Assembly (NCBI GenBank): GCA_044353165.1
Contig: JBILCM010000021.1
Coordinates: forward strand, 1-34,719
Direction: 5' to 3'
DNA from: JBILCM01 sp044353165
Lineage (GTDB): Bacteria > Bacillota > Bacilli > Paenibacillales > YIM-B00363
DNA length: 34,719 nucleotides
The notes beneath the pieces are model-generated. The model made no database searches, was not told the origin of the DNA, and saw only the letters and a program-made list of their open reading frames with translations. Every line of letters starts with the position of its first letter. Positions within the stretch are counted from its first letter, which is position 1. Shown one piece after another: positions 25,781-34,232 of this stretch. Made by a program: the position numbers and the translations under genes.

Positions 25781-26569
25781 TTGCATAATCAAAAAGCAAT
25801 CATTACAACCTCATATGATCCATCCGAATTATTGCGCATACGTGCATATGATGTTGCGTTCGATCTTCAAATGCCCTATGTGCAACGGGATCATTATTCA
25901 TTGGACGTGCTTCGTCAGCAGCACGAGGTTGAGGATATCGTCTTGGTTACAATGAAAAAGATTGAATGGCACAGGGCGCAGGAGACAACTCTCTTTTTCC
26001 ATCCAGGTATGGCTTTTGTACGTGCCAAACGACTTCAACACGAGCAAGTTGATCCTTTATTGGAAGCATCCGGTTTTAAACCAGGAGATCGCGTGCTTGA
26101 TTGTACAGCTGGATTAGGATCAGATGCGATTGTGTTTGCTTTCGCAGGACAAGCAAACACGCAAGTCGTGGCTTTGGAAACGAATTTCCCGCTTTTCTAT
26201 GTTGTCCAAAGGGGATTAAAAGAATATGATTCGGGTTGGGCAGCGTTTAATTCCGCGATGCGTTGCATTGAAATCGAATGCCAACATCATTATGAATTTT
26301 TGTGTTCGCTACCTGATCATAGTTTTGACATTGTTTATTTTGATCCGATGTTTCGTTCACCGATTCATGCCTCTTCAGGCCTTTCTGTCATTCGCTCCTA
26401 TGCCAACAACGAAGCATTGCGCAAGGAAACCATCGTTGAGGCAAAAAGAGTTGCACGAAAAAAAGTAATTCTAAAAGAACGATGGGGCGGAGGAGAATTT
26501 GAACGCCTAGGTTTCTCTATTTTTCAACGTAAACGCAACTCTTCAATGTATGGAGTGATTGATATATGA
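25781..26569 (+). CDS. Class I SAM-dependent methyltransferase, RsmJ/YpiP-like
   Basis: 262 residues, related to the RsmJ (16S rRNA guanine methyltransferase) and B. subtilis YpiP group. It begins QKAIITTSYDPSELLRIRAYDVA, keeps the family phrase TLFFHPGMAFVRAKRL, and has SAM motif I LDCTAGLGSDAIVFAF (D107). The catalytic-region motif is VYFDPMFRSP (D188-P-M-F). Start TTG 25781 follows the mutL stop without a gap, with GGGTGAT just upstream. The end overlaps miaA by four bases. The operon with miaA fits an RNA-modification role, but the modified base is not established from sequence alone. Confidence 0.82.
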   Translation: MHNQKAIITTSYDPSELLRIRAYDVAFDLQMPYVQRDHYSLDVLRQQHEVEDIVLVTMKKIEWHRAQETTLFFHPGMAFVRAKRLQHEQVDPLLEASGFKPGDRVLDCTAGLGSDAIVFAFAGQANTQVVALETNFPLFYVVQRGLKEYDSGWAAFNSAMRCIEIECQHHYEFLCSLPDHSFDIVYFDPMFRSPIHASSGLSVIRSYANNEALRKETIVEAKRVARKKVILKERWGGGEFERLGFSIFQRKRNSSMYGVIDI

Positions 26570-27537
26570 AAAAACCGCTCTTGGTCATCGTAGGCCCAAC
26601 CGCTTCTGGAAAAACGATGTACAGTATGGAGATGGCGAAACATTTTCCGATTGAAATCATTTCGGGTGACTCTGCACAAATTTACCGCGGCATGAATATT
26701 GGGACTGCAAAAATATGTGTTGGGGACCGTACTTCCGTACCACATCACATGATTGATATTGTAGACCCAAGTGAACCGTTCTCAGCAGCAGATTTTCAGC
26801 GAGAAGTAAAACAGATCATTGATGAAGTCCACGGAAGAAATCATTTGCCTGCCATTGTAGGCGGAACTGGACTGTATATCGAATCTATCATTTACGATTA
26901 TAAATTTGTAGAACAACCTGCGGATGCTGCAATTCGCAATCGTTTGAACGCACTAGCAGACACACATGGGACAAGTTTGTTACATGCGATGCTGAACAAC
27001 CAGGATCCCATTGCAGCGGCACGCATCCATCAGAATGACCGTAAACGTATTATTCGCGCTTTGGAAATTTTAGAATCGACAGGTTCGCCACTTTCCAAAC
27101 AACAAGAAAAACAGGCGAAGGAATCGCCTTATGCTTTGTGCATGATTGGACTGGAAGTGGAAAGAAAACAGCTATATGAGCGAATTGATAAACGCGTTGA
27201 ATTGATGATTGAACAAGGATTGCAGCACGAAGTCGAGCAATTGTTACTTCAAGGCTACAGTCCAAAATTAATTTCGCTGCAAGCGATCGGGTACAAAGAG
27301 ATGGTTCAATATTTGCGCGGGGAGTGTTCGCACGAAGACATGGTCACTCTGATCAAACGAAATTCACGACGGTATGCCAAGAGACAACTTTCGTGGTTTC
27401 GAACGATGCCACAAATTCAGTGGGTCGATGTGACGAATTCAGGAAATTTCCGTACCCATTGCGATGCCATTAATGATATAATAACAACAATGTTTCCAAA
27501 GTCACATGTTTCGTTTAACTCGCCAAGTGCACAATAG
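26566..27537 (+). CDS. miaA: tRNA dimethylallyltransferase MiaA
   Basis: Adds the dimethylallyl group of DMAPP to A37 of tRNAs that read U-starting codons. The 323 residues match the family: P-loop VGPTASGKT (about 9-17), GDSAQIYRGMNIGTAK (catalytic-region Asp and Ser at 35-36), VPHHMIDIVDPSEPFSAADF, IVGGTGLYIES and the C-terminal QAIGYKEMVQYL, then KRNSRRYAKRQLSWFR. The ATG overlaps the stop of the upstream methyltransferase (ATGA). It is followed by hfq after 11 bases, the conserved miaA-hfq order seen across bacteria. Confidence 0.97.
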   Translation: MKKPLLVIVGPTASGKTMYSMEMAKHFPIEIISGDSAQIYRGMNIGTAKICVGDRTSVPHHMIDIVDPSEPFSAADFQREVKQIIDEVHGRNHLPAIVGGTGLYIESIIYDYKFVEQPADAAIRNRLNALADTHGTSLLHAMLNNQDPIAAARIHQNDRKRIIRALEILESTGSPLSKQQEKQAKESPYALCMIGLEVERKQLYERIDKRVELMIEQGLQHEVEQLLLQGYSPKLISLQAIGYKEMVQYLRGECSHEDMVTLIKRNSRRYAKRQLSWFRTMPQIQWVDVTNSGNFRTHCDAINDIITTMFPKSHVSFNSPSAQ

Positions 27538-27548
27538 GAGGCTTTTTG

Positions 27549-27788
27549 ATGAACAAATCCATTAATATCCAAGATACTTTTCTAAACACACTAAGGAAAG
27601 ATAATATTCCTGTAACTGTTTATTTAACGAATGGCTTCCAAATTCGCGGAGTCATCCGGGCATTCGACAACTTTACGATTGTAATCGATAGTGAAGGCCG
27701 CCAACAAATGGTATATAAGCATGCTATTTCAACGTTCACGCCACAACGAAGTGTGTCGCTTGCATATGAAACAAACACGGAACTTTGA
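27549..27788 (+). CDS. hfq: RNA-binding protein Hfq
   Basis: Small RNA chaperone of 79 residues that forms a hexameric Sm-like ring. INIQDTFLNTLRKDNIPVTVYLTNGFQIRGVI is Sm1 with the proximal-face Gln and Asp, and YKHAISTFTP is Sm2. The short C-terminal tail is typical of Firmicutes. AGGAGG (27536-27541) overlaps the miaA stop codon and sits seven bases before ATG 27549; TTG 27546 is too close to be the start. The mutS-to-hfq group ends here with a hairpin. Confidence 0.97.
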   Translation: MNKSINIQDTFLNTLRKDNIPVTVYLTNGFQIRGVIRAFDNFTIVIDSEGRQQMVYKHAISTFTPQRSVSLAYETNTEL

Positions 27789-27816
27789 TTGTTTTATGAA
27801 CCCATGATACGTTATG

Positions 27817-27843
27817 GAACAACCCATTCGGGTTGTTCTTTAT
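27817..27843 (+). terminator. Hairpin terminator after hfq
   Basis: GAACAACCC (27817-27825) pairs perfectly with GGGTTGTTC (27830-27838) around an ATTC loop, followed by TTTAT. It closes the mutS-mutL-miaA-hfq transcription unit. The T-tract is short, so some read-through is possible. Confidence 0.75.
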
Positions 27844-27876
27844 GATGTAAATATCGATGATGCAGGTGAATGATAC

Positions 27877-28500
27877 ATGGTGAATACCCGAACCAAATGG
27901 GGTTATTTTAACATTACAATCGCGTTTCTGATCATCATTGTTATCGGTTGTGGCAAGACAACTACATCTGATGAGGAAAACAGAATGAGTCTGGCTGTGC
28001 CGCCTACTATGCAGATTGATACCCAAAAATCATACAAGGCCAAAGTCATCACGTCCGTGGGAGATTTCACGATCCAGTTGTTTCCCGTTGAAGCCCCGAT
28101 CACTGTAAACAACTTTGTGCATTTAGCAAAGAAAAAATACTTTGAGGGAATAATTTTTCATCGTGTGGTTCGCGATTTTGTCGTCCAGACAGGCGATCCA
28201 ACAGGAACTGGAACAGGCGGTCCCGGGTATCAGTTCAATGACGAATTGAACAGTCCTTATAAATATGAGCAGGGGATTGTCGCCATGGCCAATGCTGGAC
28301 CCAACACGAATGGTAGCCAATTTTTTGTTTGTTCAGGTGCATTATGTAACAACTTGAACGACATGCCTAACTATACGATATTTGGTCAAGTGGTTGAAGG
28401 CATGCAAACCATTCAGGCGATCAATGATGTAGAAGTGAATGCGAATGACAAGCCGCTTCGAGATATTGTGATCAAAACAGTTACGATTGAGGAAAAATAA
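27877..28500 (+). CDS. Cyclophilin-type peptidyl-prolyl isomerase lipoprotein
   Basis: 207 residues with a lipoprotein signal: hydrophobic 14-23 and lipobox VIGC (C25). The cyclophilin domain starts at about residue 55: ITSVGDFTIQLFPVEAPITVNNFVHLAKKKYFEGIIFHRVV (the FHR active-site Arg), GDPTGTGTGGPGYQFNDE, VAMANAGPNTNGSQFFV and YTIFGQVVEGMQ. It probably assists folding of exported proteins outside the membrane. ATG 27877 has AGGTGA seven bases upstream. The next gene starts three bases after its stop. Confidence 0.93.
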   Translation: MVNTRTKWGYFNITIAFLIIIVIGCGKTTTSDEENRMSLAVPPTMQIDTQKSYKAKVITSVGDFTIQLFPVEAPITVNNFVHLAKKKYFEGIIFHRVVRDFVVQTGDPTGTGTGGPGYQFNDELNSPYKYEQGIVAMANAGPNTNGSQFFVCSGALCNNLNDMPNYTIFGQVVEGMQTIQAINDVEVNANDKPLRDIVIKTVTIEEK

Positions 28501-28503
28501 TGA

Positions 28504-29358
28504 ATGTATATTTATGGTGTTGATTTTAGCGGTGCAAAAGATGCTTCAGAACGCATATATATTGCACAAGGGCAATTAACAGATGATGGTGTTTTTACTC
28601 TTGAGAATTGTTGGAGTTGCGATGATCGTTTGGATTTATACGCAGCCATACTCGCTAATGACAAGAATGCCATTTGGGGACTGGATTTCCCGTTCGCACC
28701 CGCTTTCCCAGCCTATGAACGTATGGGTTTTTCGCAATGGGAACATTGGTTACAGCTGGCAAACCGTTCAACACGTTCTATGTTTTCATCACATCTTGCA
28801 TCAACATTTTTGCCACATGAAGGACGCTGTCATTCTTCAAATTGGGCATGCAGACATACAGATGTTGCCTGCCATGCTGCAAGTCCTTTCAAGCAAGTTC
28901 AACCCAATATGCGTTCTATGGTTTATGCCGGTTGGAAATTGTTGCATTATGCCCAAAATGCAGGATGCTCAATTTATCCCTGGAATTACAAAGCGAATGT
29001 TCCAATTCTGTGTGAAGTGTATCCTTCACATACCGCCCGACTAGCGACGGGGAAACGAGCACTAGAAATACATACTGTTGCGCAATTGACAACTTTGTAT
29101 GGCGGTTTCCGAAAATTAACCATATCCGATGATTTGTGTATCCCTCCGACACAAGATGCAGTGGATGCATGTATTGCTTGTTTAACACTCGCTGCGGTCT
29201 ACGTTCGAGATCGCGTAGCACTGGAACAGGGAAATCAGCCGTCGTTCTCTTCCAAGTTGGAATGGGAAAATCGACAGTATGAAGGCTTAATTGTTCGGTT
29301 AGCAAATTCGGTTTTGAATGACTCGGTGAACCATCAGTCACAAACCTATGGGCATTAG
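28504..29358 (+). CDS. DUF429-like protein, RNase H-like fold
   Basis: 284 residues without signal or membrane segment. The opening YIYGVDFSGAKDA (D7) and the second acidic strand AIWGLDFPFAP (D61) look like the DUF429 family, which adopts an RNase H-like fold and is often labelled a predicted nuclease. The later CEVYPSHTARL (E171) and TQDAVDACIACL (D218, D221) fit its last two active-site acids. Function is unknown in the family. It has a Cys/His-rich middle (CHSSNWACRHTDVACHAA, near 118-135) that could bind a metal. It shares a unit with the upstream cyclophilin gene and ends 36 bases before spoVK. The family call is from recall of motifs and is moderately sure. Confidence 0.6.
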   Translation: MYIYGVDFSGAKDASERIYIAQGQLTDDGVFTLENCWSCDDRLDLYAAILANDKNAIWGLDFPFAPAFPAYERMGFSQWEHWLQLANRSTRSMFSSHLASTFLPHEGRCHSSNWACRHTDVACHAASPFKQVQPNMRSMVYAGWKLLHYAQNAGCSIYPWNYKANVPILCEVYPSHTARLATGKRALEIHTVAQLTTLYGGFRKLTISDDLCIPPTQDAVDACIACLTLAAVYVRDRVALEQGNQPSFSSKLEWENRQYEGLIVRLANSVLNDSVNHQSQTYGH

Positions 29359-29394
29359 CGTATACTTTATCACCTTAGGAAATGAGGTGAGTCC

Positions 29395-30417
29395 ATGAGC
29401 CAACGCCCCCCATCTATACGCACGTCTGTCGCATCTGCAGCTTCTGATTTAGCGGATGCCAGCCCATCCATGCATGCATCTCTAAATATTGATAAAACAT
29501 CAAGAAAAATTCAAGTTGTTTTACGAAATTCAGAACCCATTCATGCGCAGACTACAACATCAGCAGAGTTCGCTCACGAAAGAAACTTGCTATTGCAAAG
29601 TCCAGTAGGTGAAATATTTAAGGAATTAGATATGATGGTAGGCCTCGAGCAAGTAAAGGAGCTTATCTATGAAATTTTTGCAACGTTACAAATAGCTCAA
29701 TACCGTTCTGACGCGGGTTTGATCAGTAAATCCCATGTGTATCATATGATTTATAAAGGTAACCCTGGTACTGGTAAAACAACCGTTGCTCGACTGATTG
29801 CCAAACTGTTTCATCGCATGGGTGTATTGTCTAAAGGCCATTTTATTGAAGTTGAGCGCGCCGACCTCGTGGGGGAATATATCGGACATACCGCCATAAA
29901 AACTCGAGATTTGGTAAAAAAAGCGATGGGCGGCATTCTATTCATCGATGAAGCATACAGTCTCGCCCGGGGCGGGGAGAAAGATTTTGGGAAAGAAGCG
30001 ATCGATGCCTTAGTAAAAGCCATGGAAGATCATCGAGAAGACTTTGTATTGATTTTGGCGGGGTATTCAGAGGAAATTGAGCAATTCCTCACATTAAATC
30101 CAGGTCTTCCCTCACGTTTTCCCGTTCAAATGGAGTTTCGAGATTTTACAGTCGATGAACTGCTTAAAATCTGCGAAAATATGGTCAAAGAGCGGGATTA
30201 TGTATTGCTACCAGCCACTGTATTCCGATTAAAGCAACTACTTATGGAAGAAAAACATACATTGTGGAAAACGTTCAGCAACGCTCGATTCGTCAGAAAT
30301 TCACTAGATAAAGCGATCAGAAACCAAGCTGTGCGATTAATGAATCTTTACCCTGTTGTACCATCGAAACAAGAATTAATGACCATTAGGCCCGAGGATG
30401 TGACAGGGAAAAAATAA
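29395..30417 (+). CDS. spoVK: Stage V sporulation protein K, AAA+ ATPase SpoVK (CbbX-like)
   Basis: 340 residues. A variable N-terminal 80 residues, rich in Ser, Ala and Thr, precede a single AAA+ module of the CbbX/SpoVK type. Walker A is GNPGTGKT (122-129), Walker B is GGILFIDEAYSLARGG (D185, E186), then the sensor region LILAGYSEEIEQFLTLNPGLPSRFP and the lid FSNARFVRNSLDKAIRNQA. SpoVK is needed for spore maturation in B. subtilis, but its substrate is unknown. ATG 29395 has GAGGTGA just upstream. TATACTTTA at 29361-29369 is near a late-sporulation -10, but no matching -35 is in place. It stands upstream of hflX and ynbB as in B. subtilis, with an HD-domain gene between. Confidence 0.92.
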   Translation: MSQRPPSIRTSVASAASDLADASPSMHASLNIDKTSRKIQVVLRNSEPIHAQTTTSAEFAHERNLLLQSPVGEIFKELDMMVGLEQVKELIYEIFATLQIAQYRSDAGLISKSHVYHMIYKGNPGTGKTTVARLIAKLFHRMGVLSKGHFIEVERADLVGEYIGHTAIKTRDLVKKAMGGILFIDEAYSLARGGEKDFGKEAIDALVKAMEDHREDFVLILAGYSEEIEQFLTLNPGLPSRFPVQMEFRDFTVDELLKICENMVKERDYVLLPATVFRLKQLLMEEKHTLWKTFSNARFVRNSLDKAIRNQAVRLMNLYPVVPSKQELMTIRPEDVTGKK

Positions 30418-30476
30418 ATCATGAAATTAGCCTCAATTTAGTGATTTCGTAATGTTCAATTGTTGAAGGAGCGTTG

Positions 30477-31136
30477 ATGAAAGAAGTGGAAAATCAGGTC
30501 ATTCTAGAGCGAGCACAAAATTGGGTGCAGGAAAAATTAAAACATGACAGCAGCGGTCACGATTGGTGGCATATTGAGAGGGTGCGCCGCATGGCCGTGC
30601 GACTTGCACGAATATCTGGTGCGAATCTATTTATTTGTGAACTTGCTGCGCTGCTTCACGACATCGTAGACGATAAATTATTTCCAGATCAACCCACTGC
30701 GTACCAAGAATTACGCTCATGGTTCATAGAAGAGAACATACCTGAAGATATTGGTGCACACGTGATCGAGATTATTTCAACTTTGTCATTTAAAGGTGGT
30801 AACAACCTCAAGATGCGGACGTTAGAAGGTCAAGTTGTCCAAGATGCGGATCGATTGGATGCGTTAGGTGCAATTGGTGCAGCTCGAACGTTCGCCTATT
30901 CAGGTTGGAAAGGTCAGGCCATCTACGACCCAACAATCATTTTCCGTTCTTCGATGACAAAGGAACAATACAGGAATGAAAAAAGTACAGCCATTAATCA
31001 CTTTTATGAAAAATTATTACGATTAAGGGAATTAATGAATACGGAGGCAGCAAGAAAAATTGCAGAAGGCAGACACAAATTTATGGAGGACTTTCTCATG
31101 AGGTTTGATCTGGAATGGCAGGGAACAGATGAATAA
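30477..31136 (+). CDS. HD-domain phosphohydrolase, YpgQ-like
   Basis: 219 residues, all-helical HD superfamily. The first His lies in GHDWWHIERVRRMA (H32), the HD pair in LAALLHDIVDDKLF (H61-D62), and the distal Asp in VVQDADRLDALGAIGAART (D123). This arrangement matches B. subtilis YpgQ and COG1418-like hydrolases, which cleave (d)NTPs or related phosphates. The substrate here is not known. ATG 30477 has AGGAG five bases in front. Its last eight bases overlap the start of hflX, so the two are coupled. Confidence 0.83.
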   Translation: MKEVENQVILERAQNWVQEKLKHDSSGHDWWHIERVRRMAVRLARISGANLFICELAALLHDIVDDKLFPDQPTAYQELRSWFIEENIPEDIGAHVIEIISTLSFKGGNNLKMRTLEGQVVQDADRLDALGAIGAARTFAYSGWKGQAIYDPTIIFRSSMTKEQYRNEKSTAINHFYEKLLRLRELMNTEAARKIAEGRHKFMEDFLMRFDLEWQGTDE

Positions 31137-32385
31137 ATTAAAATTGGAACAAACAGATCGTGCCATTATCGTAAGTTTGCTTGCAGATCATTATGATTTG
31201 GAAGAGTTGACACGTCTATGTGAATCTGCTGGCGTAGAGGTGCTAGGCGCTGTTGTGCAACGGAAAGACCGTCCGGATCCCAAATATTTCATAGGGCATG
31301 GGAAAGTACTTGAAGTGCGGGATCTGCTTCTAACCCAAGAGGGAACAACCGTTATTTTTAATCACGAATTGTCAGGTGGCCAGGTTCGTAATTTGGAAGC
31401 TATATTAGATGCAAAGATAATTGACCGTACCCAGCTGATTCTCGATATTTTTGCCCAGCGCGCCCGAACAAAGGAAGGGAAATTGCAAGTTGAGCTCGCC
31501 CAATTAAGCTATTTACTTCCAAGATTATCTGGTCAAGGAAAAAACTTGTCCCGCTTAGGCGGCGGAATCGGTACGCGAGGTCCGGGGGAAACAAAGCTTG
31601 AGACGGACCGTCGGCACATCCGGAACAGAATTGCTGAATTAAAAAGAGGAATAGCTGAAGTCAAACGACATCGGAATTTGCATCGAGAACGTCGCAGAAA
31701 AGACGGAACATTCCAGGTTGCGCTTGTAGGATACACGAACGCTGGCAAATCAACGTTGCTTAATAAGCTTACAAAATCAGAGGTTTTGGCTGAAAACCGA
31801 CTGTTTGCCACATTAGATCCTACGACTCGTTGCACTTACTTACCTTCTGGTGCAGAAATTATGATGACAGATACAGTAGGTTTTATTCAACAACTACCAC
31901 ACGATCTTGTCGCAGCATTCCGATCTACATTAGAAGAAGTGCTTGAAGCCGATTTGATCTTCCATGTTGTTGATGCTTCTTCCCCAAACCATGAAATGTT
32001 CATACGCGTTGTTGAAGAAGTACTCGGTGAACTTGGAGCAACCCATAAGGAGAGAGTTACAATCTACAATAAAATCGATTTGTGCTCCGACACGGAAAGC
32101 CAACTACTCCCACATGGAGAAGATATACTGCACATTTCCACATTCAATCCTAACGACATGCAATCCATTTTGCATTTTCTAGACAAGCGACTCGTCAGTG
32201 AGCGACTGACGTTTGCCATTCCAGTGACCAATGGGGAAATCATCGCACTCGTATATCGAATAGGGGAAGTTGTTTCCGCGGCATGTATAGATGATCAAAT
32301 GAAGTTAAATGTAGAGATACATAGAAGTAAATTTGAGCAACTTGGATCGTCATTAAAAAAATTTATTATACAACATCCCGATTGA
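31129..32385 (+). CDS. hflX: Ribosome-associated GTPase HflX (YnbA)
   Basis: 418 residues. The N-terminal HflX domain contains DRPDPKYFIGHGKVLEV and the Gly-rich linker LSRLGGGIGTRGPGETKLETDRR. The G domain has G1 GYTNAGKST (about 201-209), G3 DTVGFIQQLP (D248) and G4 NKID (314-317). HflX splits stalled or hibernating 70S ribosomes, notably after heat stress. ATG 31129 was chosen, inside the end of the HD gene and preceded by CAGGGAA; a TTG at 31105 would extend it into that gene by eight residues without support. The position upstream of ynbB matches B. subtilis ynbA. Confidence 0.95.
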   Translation: MNKLKLEQTDRAIIVSLLADHYDLEELTRLCESAGVEVLGAVVQRKDRPDPKYFIGHGKVLEVRDLLLTQEGTTVIFNHELSGGQVRNLEAILDAKIIDRTQLILDIFAQRARTKEGKLQVELAQLSYLLPRLSGQGKNLSRLGGGIGTRGPGETKLETDRRHIRNRIAELKRGIAEVKRHRNLHRERRRKDGTFQVALVGYTNAGKSTLLNKLTKSEVLAENRLFATLDPTTRCTYLPSGAEIMMTDTVGFIQQLPHDLVAAFRSTLEEVLEADLIFHVVDASSPNHEMFIRVVEEVLGELGATHKERVTIYNKIDLCSDTESQLLPHGEDILHISTFNPNDMQSILHFLDKRLVSERLTFAIPVTNGEIIALVYRIGEVVSAACIDDQMKLNVEIHRSKFEQLGSSLKKFIIQHPD

Positions 32386-32403
32386 GGAGTGTAAGATGAA
32401 AAT

Positions 32404-33666
32404 ATGCAAGCAGACGAGAAAATTCTCCAAACAGTTAACCATATAGAACAAATGATTGCATCAAAACTGAGAGAAATTGATGAATTGATCGATAAAAACA
32501 CATGGAGAACATTACGCGCCTTCCAAAACCATCGTGTTAGTGAGTATCATTTTTTGGGGTCGACAGGATATGGCTACAACGATCGAGGACGTGAAACACT
32601 TGATTCGGTGTATGCGGAGGTGTTCGGTGCTGAAGCGGGTCTTGTCAGGCCACATTTCGCGTCTGGTACGCATACGATTGCTACTTCGCTGTTTGGCATA
32701 CTTCGCCCTGGTGATGAACTGATGTTTTTGAACGGGGCGCCTTATGACACTTTACATAAGGTGATCGGCCAATATGGTGATGGTACAGGTAGTTTGCGGG
32801 ATTGGGGAATCCATTGTACGATAATCCCTTTGACCGCTGATGATTCCATTGACTGGTTTGAAGCAGAGAAAGCTTACAACCCCAGGGTTAAAGTCGTCGC
32901 CATTCAGCGATCCCGCGGATACACATGGCGATCTGCTTGTCGGGTAGAAGAAATAAAAACAATGGTCGATCGCATAAAATCATGGAATCGCGAAATAATT
33001 GTATTTTTAGACAACTGTTATGGAGAGTTTACAGAAGACGTTGAGCCGACGGATAAAAATATTGGCGTTGATCTAATGGCTGGTTCGCTCATCAAAAATC
33101 CAGGTGGGGGACTCGCCTTGTCGGGCGGTTATATTGTCGGTCGCAAATATTTGGTTGATCTTGCTTCTTATCGTCTTACAGCACCTGGAATTGGTGCGGA
33201 AATCGGTGCAATGTTGGGAACCACGCGATCTATCTTTCAAGGCTTATTTATGGCTCCTCATATTGTAGGACAAGCATTGAAAGGGGCTGTTTTTGCTGCA
33301 GCCATGTTTGAATCTTATGGTTTTGCAATTCATCCGCACTGGGACGATACCCGTTCTGACATCATCCAAGCGATTCAGTTTCATTCTAAAAACCAACTTG
33401 TTTCATTCGTCCAAAATATCCAACGTGCATCTGCAATCGATGCACATGCTGTGCCTGAACCATGGGACATGCCGGGATATAACCATCAAGTCATCATGGC
33501 AGCCGGAACATTCATCCAAGGTGGCAGTTTGGAATTAAGTGCCGATGCGCCGGTTCGGGAACCACATATTGCATTTTTACAAGGTGGTTTGACATACTCA
33601 CATGTCAAAATAGGTGTCATTACAGCGCTGCAATCCATGAAAGAATCTGGGTTGTTATCACATTGA
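32404..33666 (+). CDS. ynbB: PLP-dependent enzyme, methionine gamma-lyase / aluminium-resistance family (YnbB)
   Basis: 420 residues, fold type I PLP enzyme of the group annotated as aluminium-resistance or methionine gamma-lyase family. Signatures: STGYGYNDRGRETLDSVYAEVFGAEAGLVRPHFASGTH at the start of the large domain, VFLDNCYGEFTEDVEP before the cofactor site, and the PLP lysine in SLIKNPGGGLALSGGY (K231). Its true substrate is unclear. The start needs care: GAGGAGT (32384-32390) is 13 bases from ATG 32404 but ideally spaced for an out-of-frame ATG at 32396. The preceding in-frame codons include a stop, so no longer version exists. The neighbour glnR follows as in B. subtilis. Confidence 0.9.
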   Translation: MQADEKILQTVNHIEQMIASKLREIDELIDKNTWRTLRAFQNHRVSEYHFLGSTGYGYNDRGRETLDSVYAEVFGAEAGLVRPHFASGTHTIATSLFGILRPGDELMFLNGAPYDTLHKVIGQYGDGTGSLRDWGIHCTIIPLTADDSIDWFEAEKAYNPRVKVVAIQRSRGYTWRSACRVEEIKTMVDRIKSWNREIIVFLDNCYGEFTEDVEPTDKNIGVDLMAGSLIKNPGGGLALSGGYIVGRKYLVDLASYRLTAPGIGAEIGAMLGTTRSIFQGLFMAPHIVGQALKGAVFAAAMFESYGFAIHPHWDDTRSDIIQAIQFHSKNQLVSFVQNIQRASAIDAHAVPEPWDMPGYNHQVIMAAGTFIQGGSLELSADAPVREPHIAFLQGGLTYSHVKIGVITALQSMKESGLLSH

Positions 33667-33688
33667 AATACATACAACCTTACATCGA

Positions 33689-33717
33689 TTGACATGTATT
33701 CGTCAATTAAGTACAAT
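33689..33717 (+). promoter_or_regulatory. Near-consensus sigma-A promoter of glnR
   Basis: TTGACA (33689-33694), a 17-bp spacer and TACAAT (33712-33717). This is the best vegetative promoter in the window. TTGAC and GTCAA (33702-33706) form a 5-bp dyad over the -35 and spacer, and TGTA (33696-33699) mirrors TACA (33712-33715). GlnR autoregulates glnRA in Bacillus, and such dyads may be its operators, although the canonical TGTnA-n7-TnACA pattern is not fully met. Confidence 0.75.
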
Positions 33718-33750
33718 AATATAAAATGAAATGTCCAGGAAGGTTGATGT

Positions 33751-34164
33751 ATGATGGGTGATGAGATTCGCCGTAACATGGCTTTATTCCCGATCGGCAT
33801 CGTGATGAAGTTAACTGATTTAACTGCAAGGCAAATCCGTTATTACGAACAACATGAACTCATTATGCCAGCAAGAACATCCGGAAACCAACGTTTATTT
33901 TCTTTTAACGATGTTGAGCGCTTACTCGAAATCAAATCTCTAATTGAGAAAGGCGTTAATATTGCAGGAATTAAACAAGTTCTACTTCCTGTAGGCAAAG
34001 AATCGGATGATGCCACCATTCTCAATGAACAGACCGAAGTAAAACGTCGCGAAATGTCGGATAAACAATTACACCGAATGCTTAAACAACAACTTCTCGC
34101 AGGCAACAAAAGGGGCCAAGTATCGCTTATTCAAGGCGAACTGTCCCGGTTTTTTAACACATAG
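33751..34164 (+). CDS. glnR: Nitrogen-metabolism repressor GlnR (MerR family)
   Basis: 137-residue MerR-type repressor of glutamine synthetase. The winged helix-turn-helix is at about 15-80: PIGIVMKLTDLTARQIRYYEQHELIMPARTSGNQRLFSFNDVERL. The C-terminal tail RGQVSLIQGELSRFF is characteristic of GlnR, where it senses feedback-inhibited glutamine synthetase. ATG 33751 has GGAAGG seven bases in front, with a near-consensus promoter. The gap to glnA is 68 bases, with no terminator seen, so the two form a glnRA operon. Confidence 0.95.
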   Translation: MMGDEIRRNMALFPIGIVMKLTDLTARQIRYYEQHELIMPARTSGNQRLFSFNDVERLLEIKSLIEKGVNIAGIKQVLLPVGKESDDATILNEQTEVKRREMSDKQLHRMLKQQLLAGNKRGQVSLIQGELSRFFNT

Positions 34165-34232
34165 TGTCAAGTAACGAACATACGCAAATTCAACGATGTC
34201 TTTAATATGATACCACGATGGGAGAGATGACA

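Noticed and set aside
29361..29369. Sigma-K-like -10 (TATACTTTA) in front of spoVK.
   Set aside because: The first base deviates from CATAnnnTA and no AC is found at the 16-17 bp spacing, so it is mentioned only in the gene entry.
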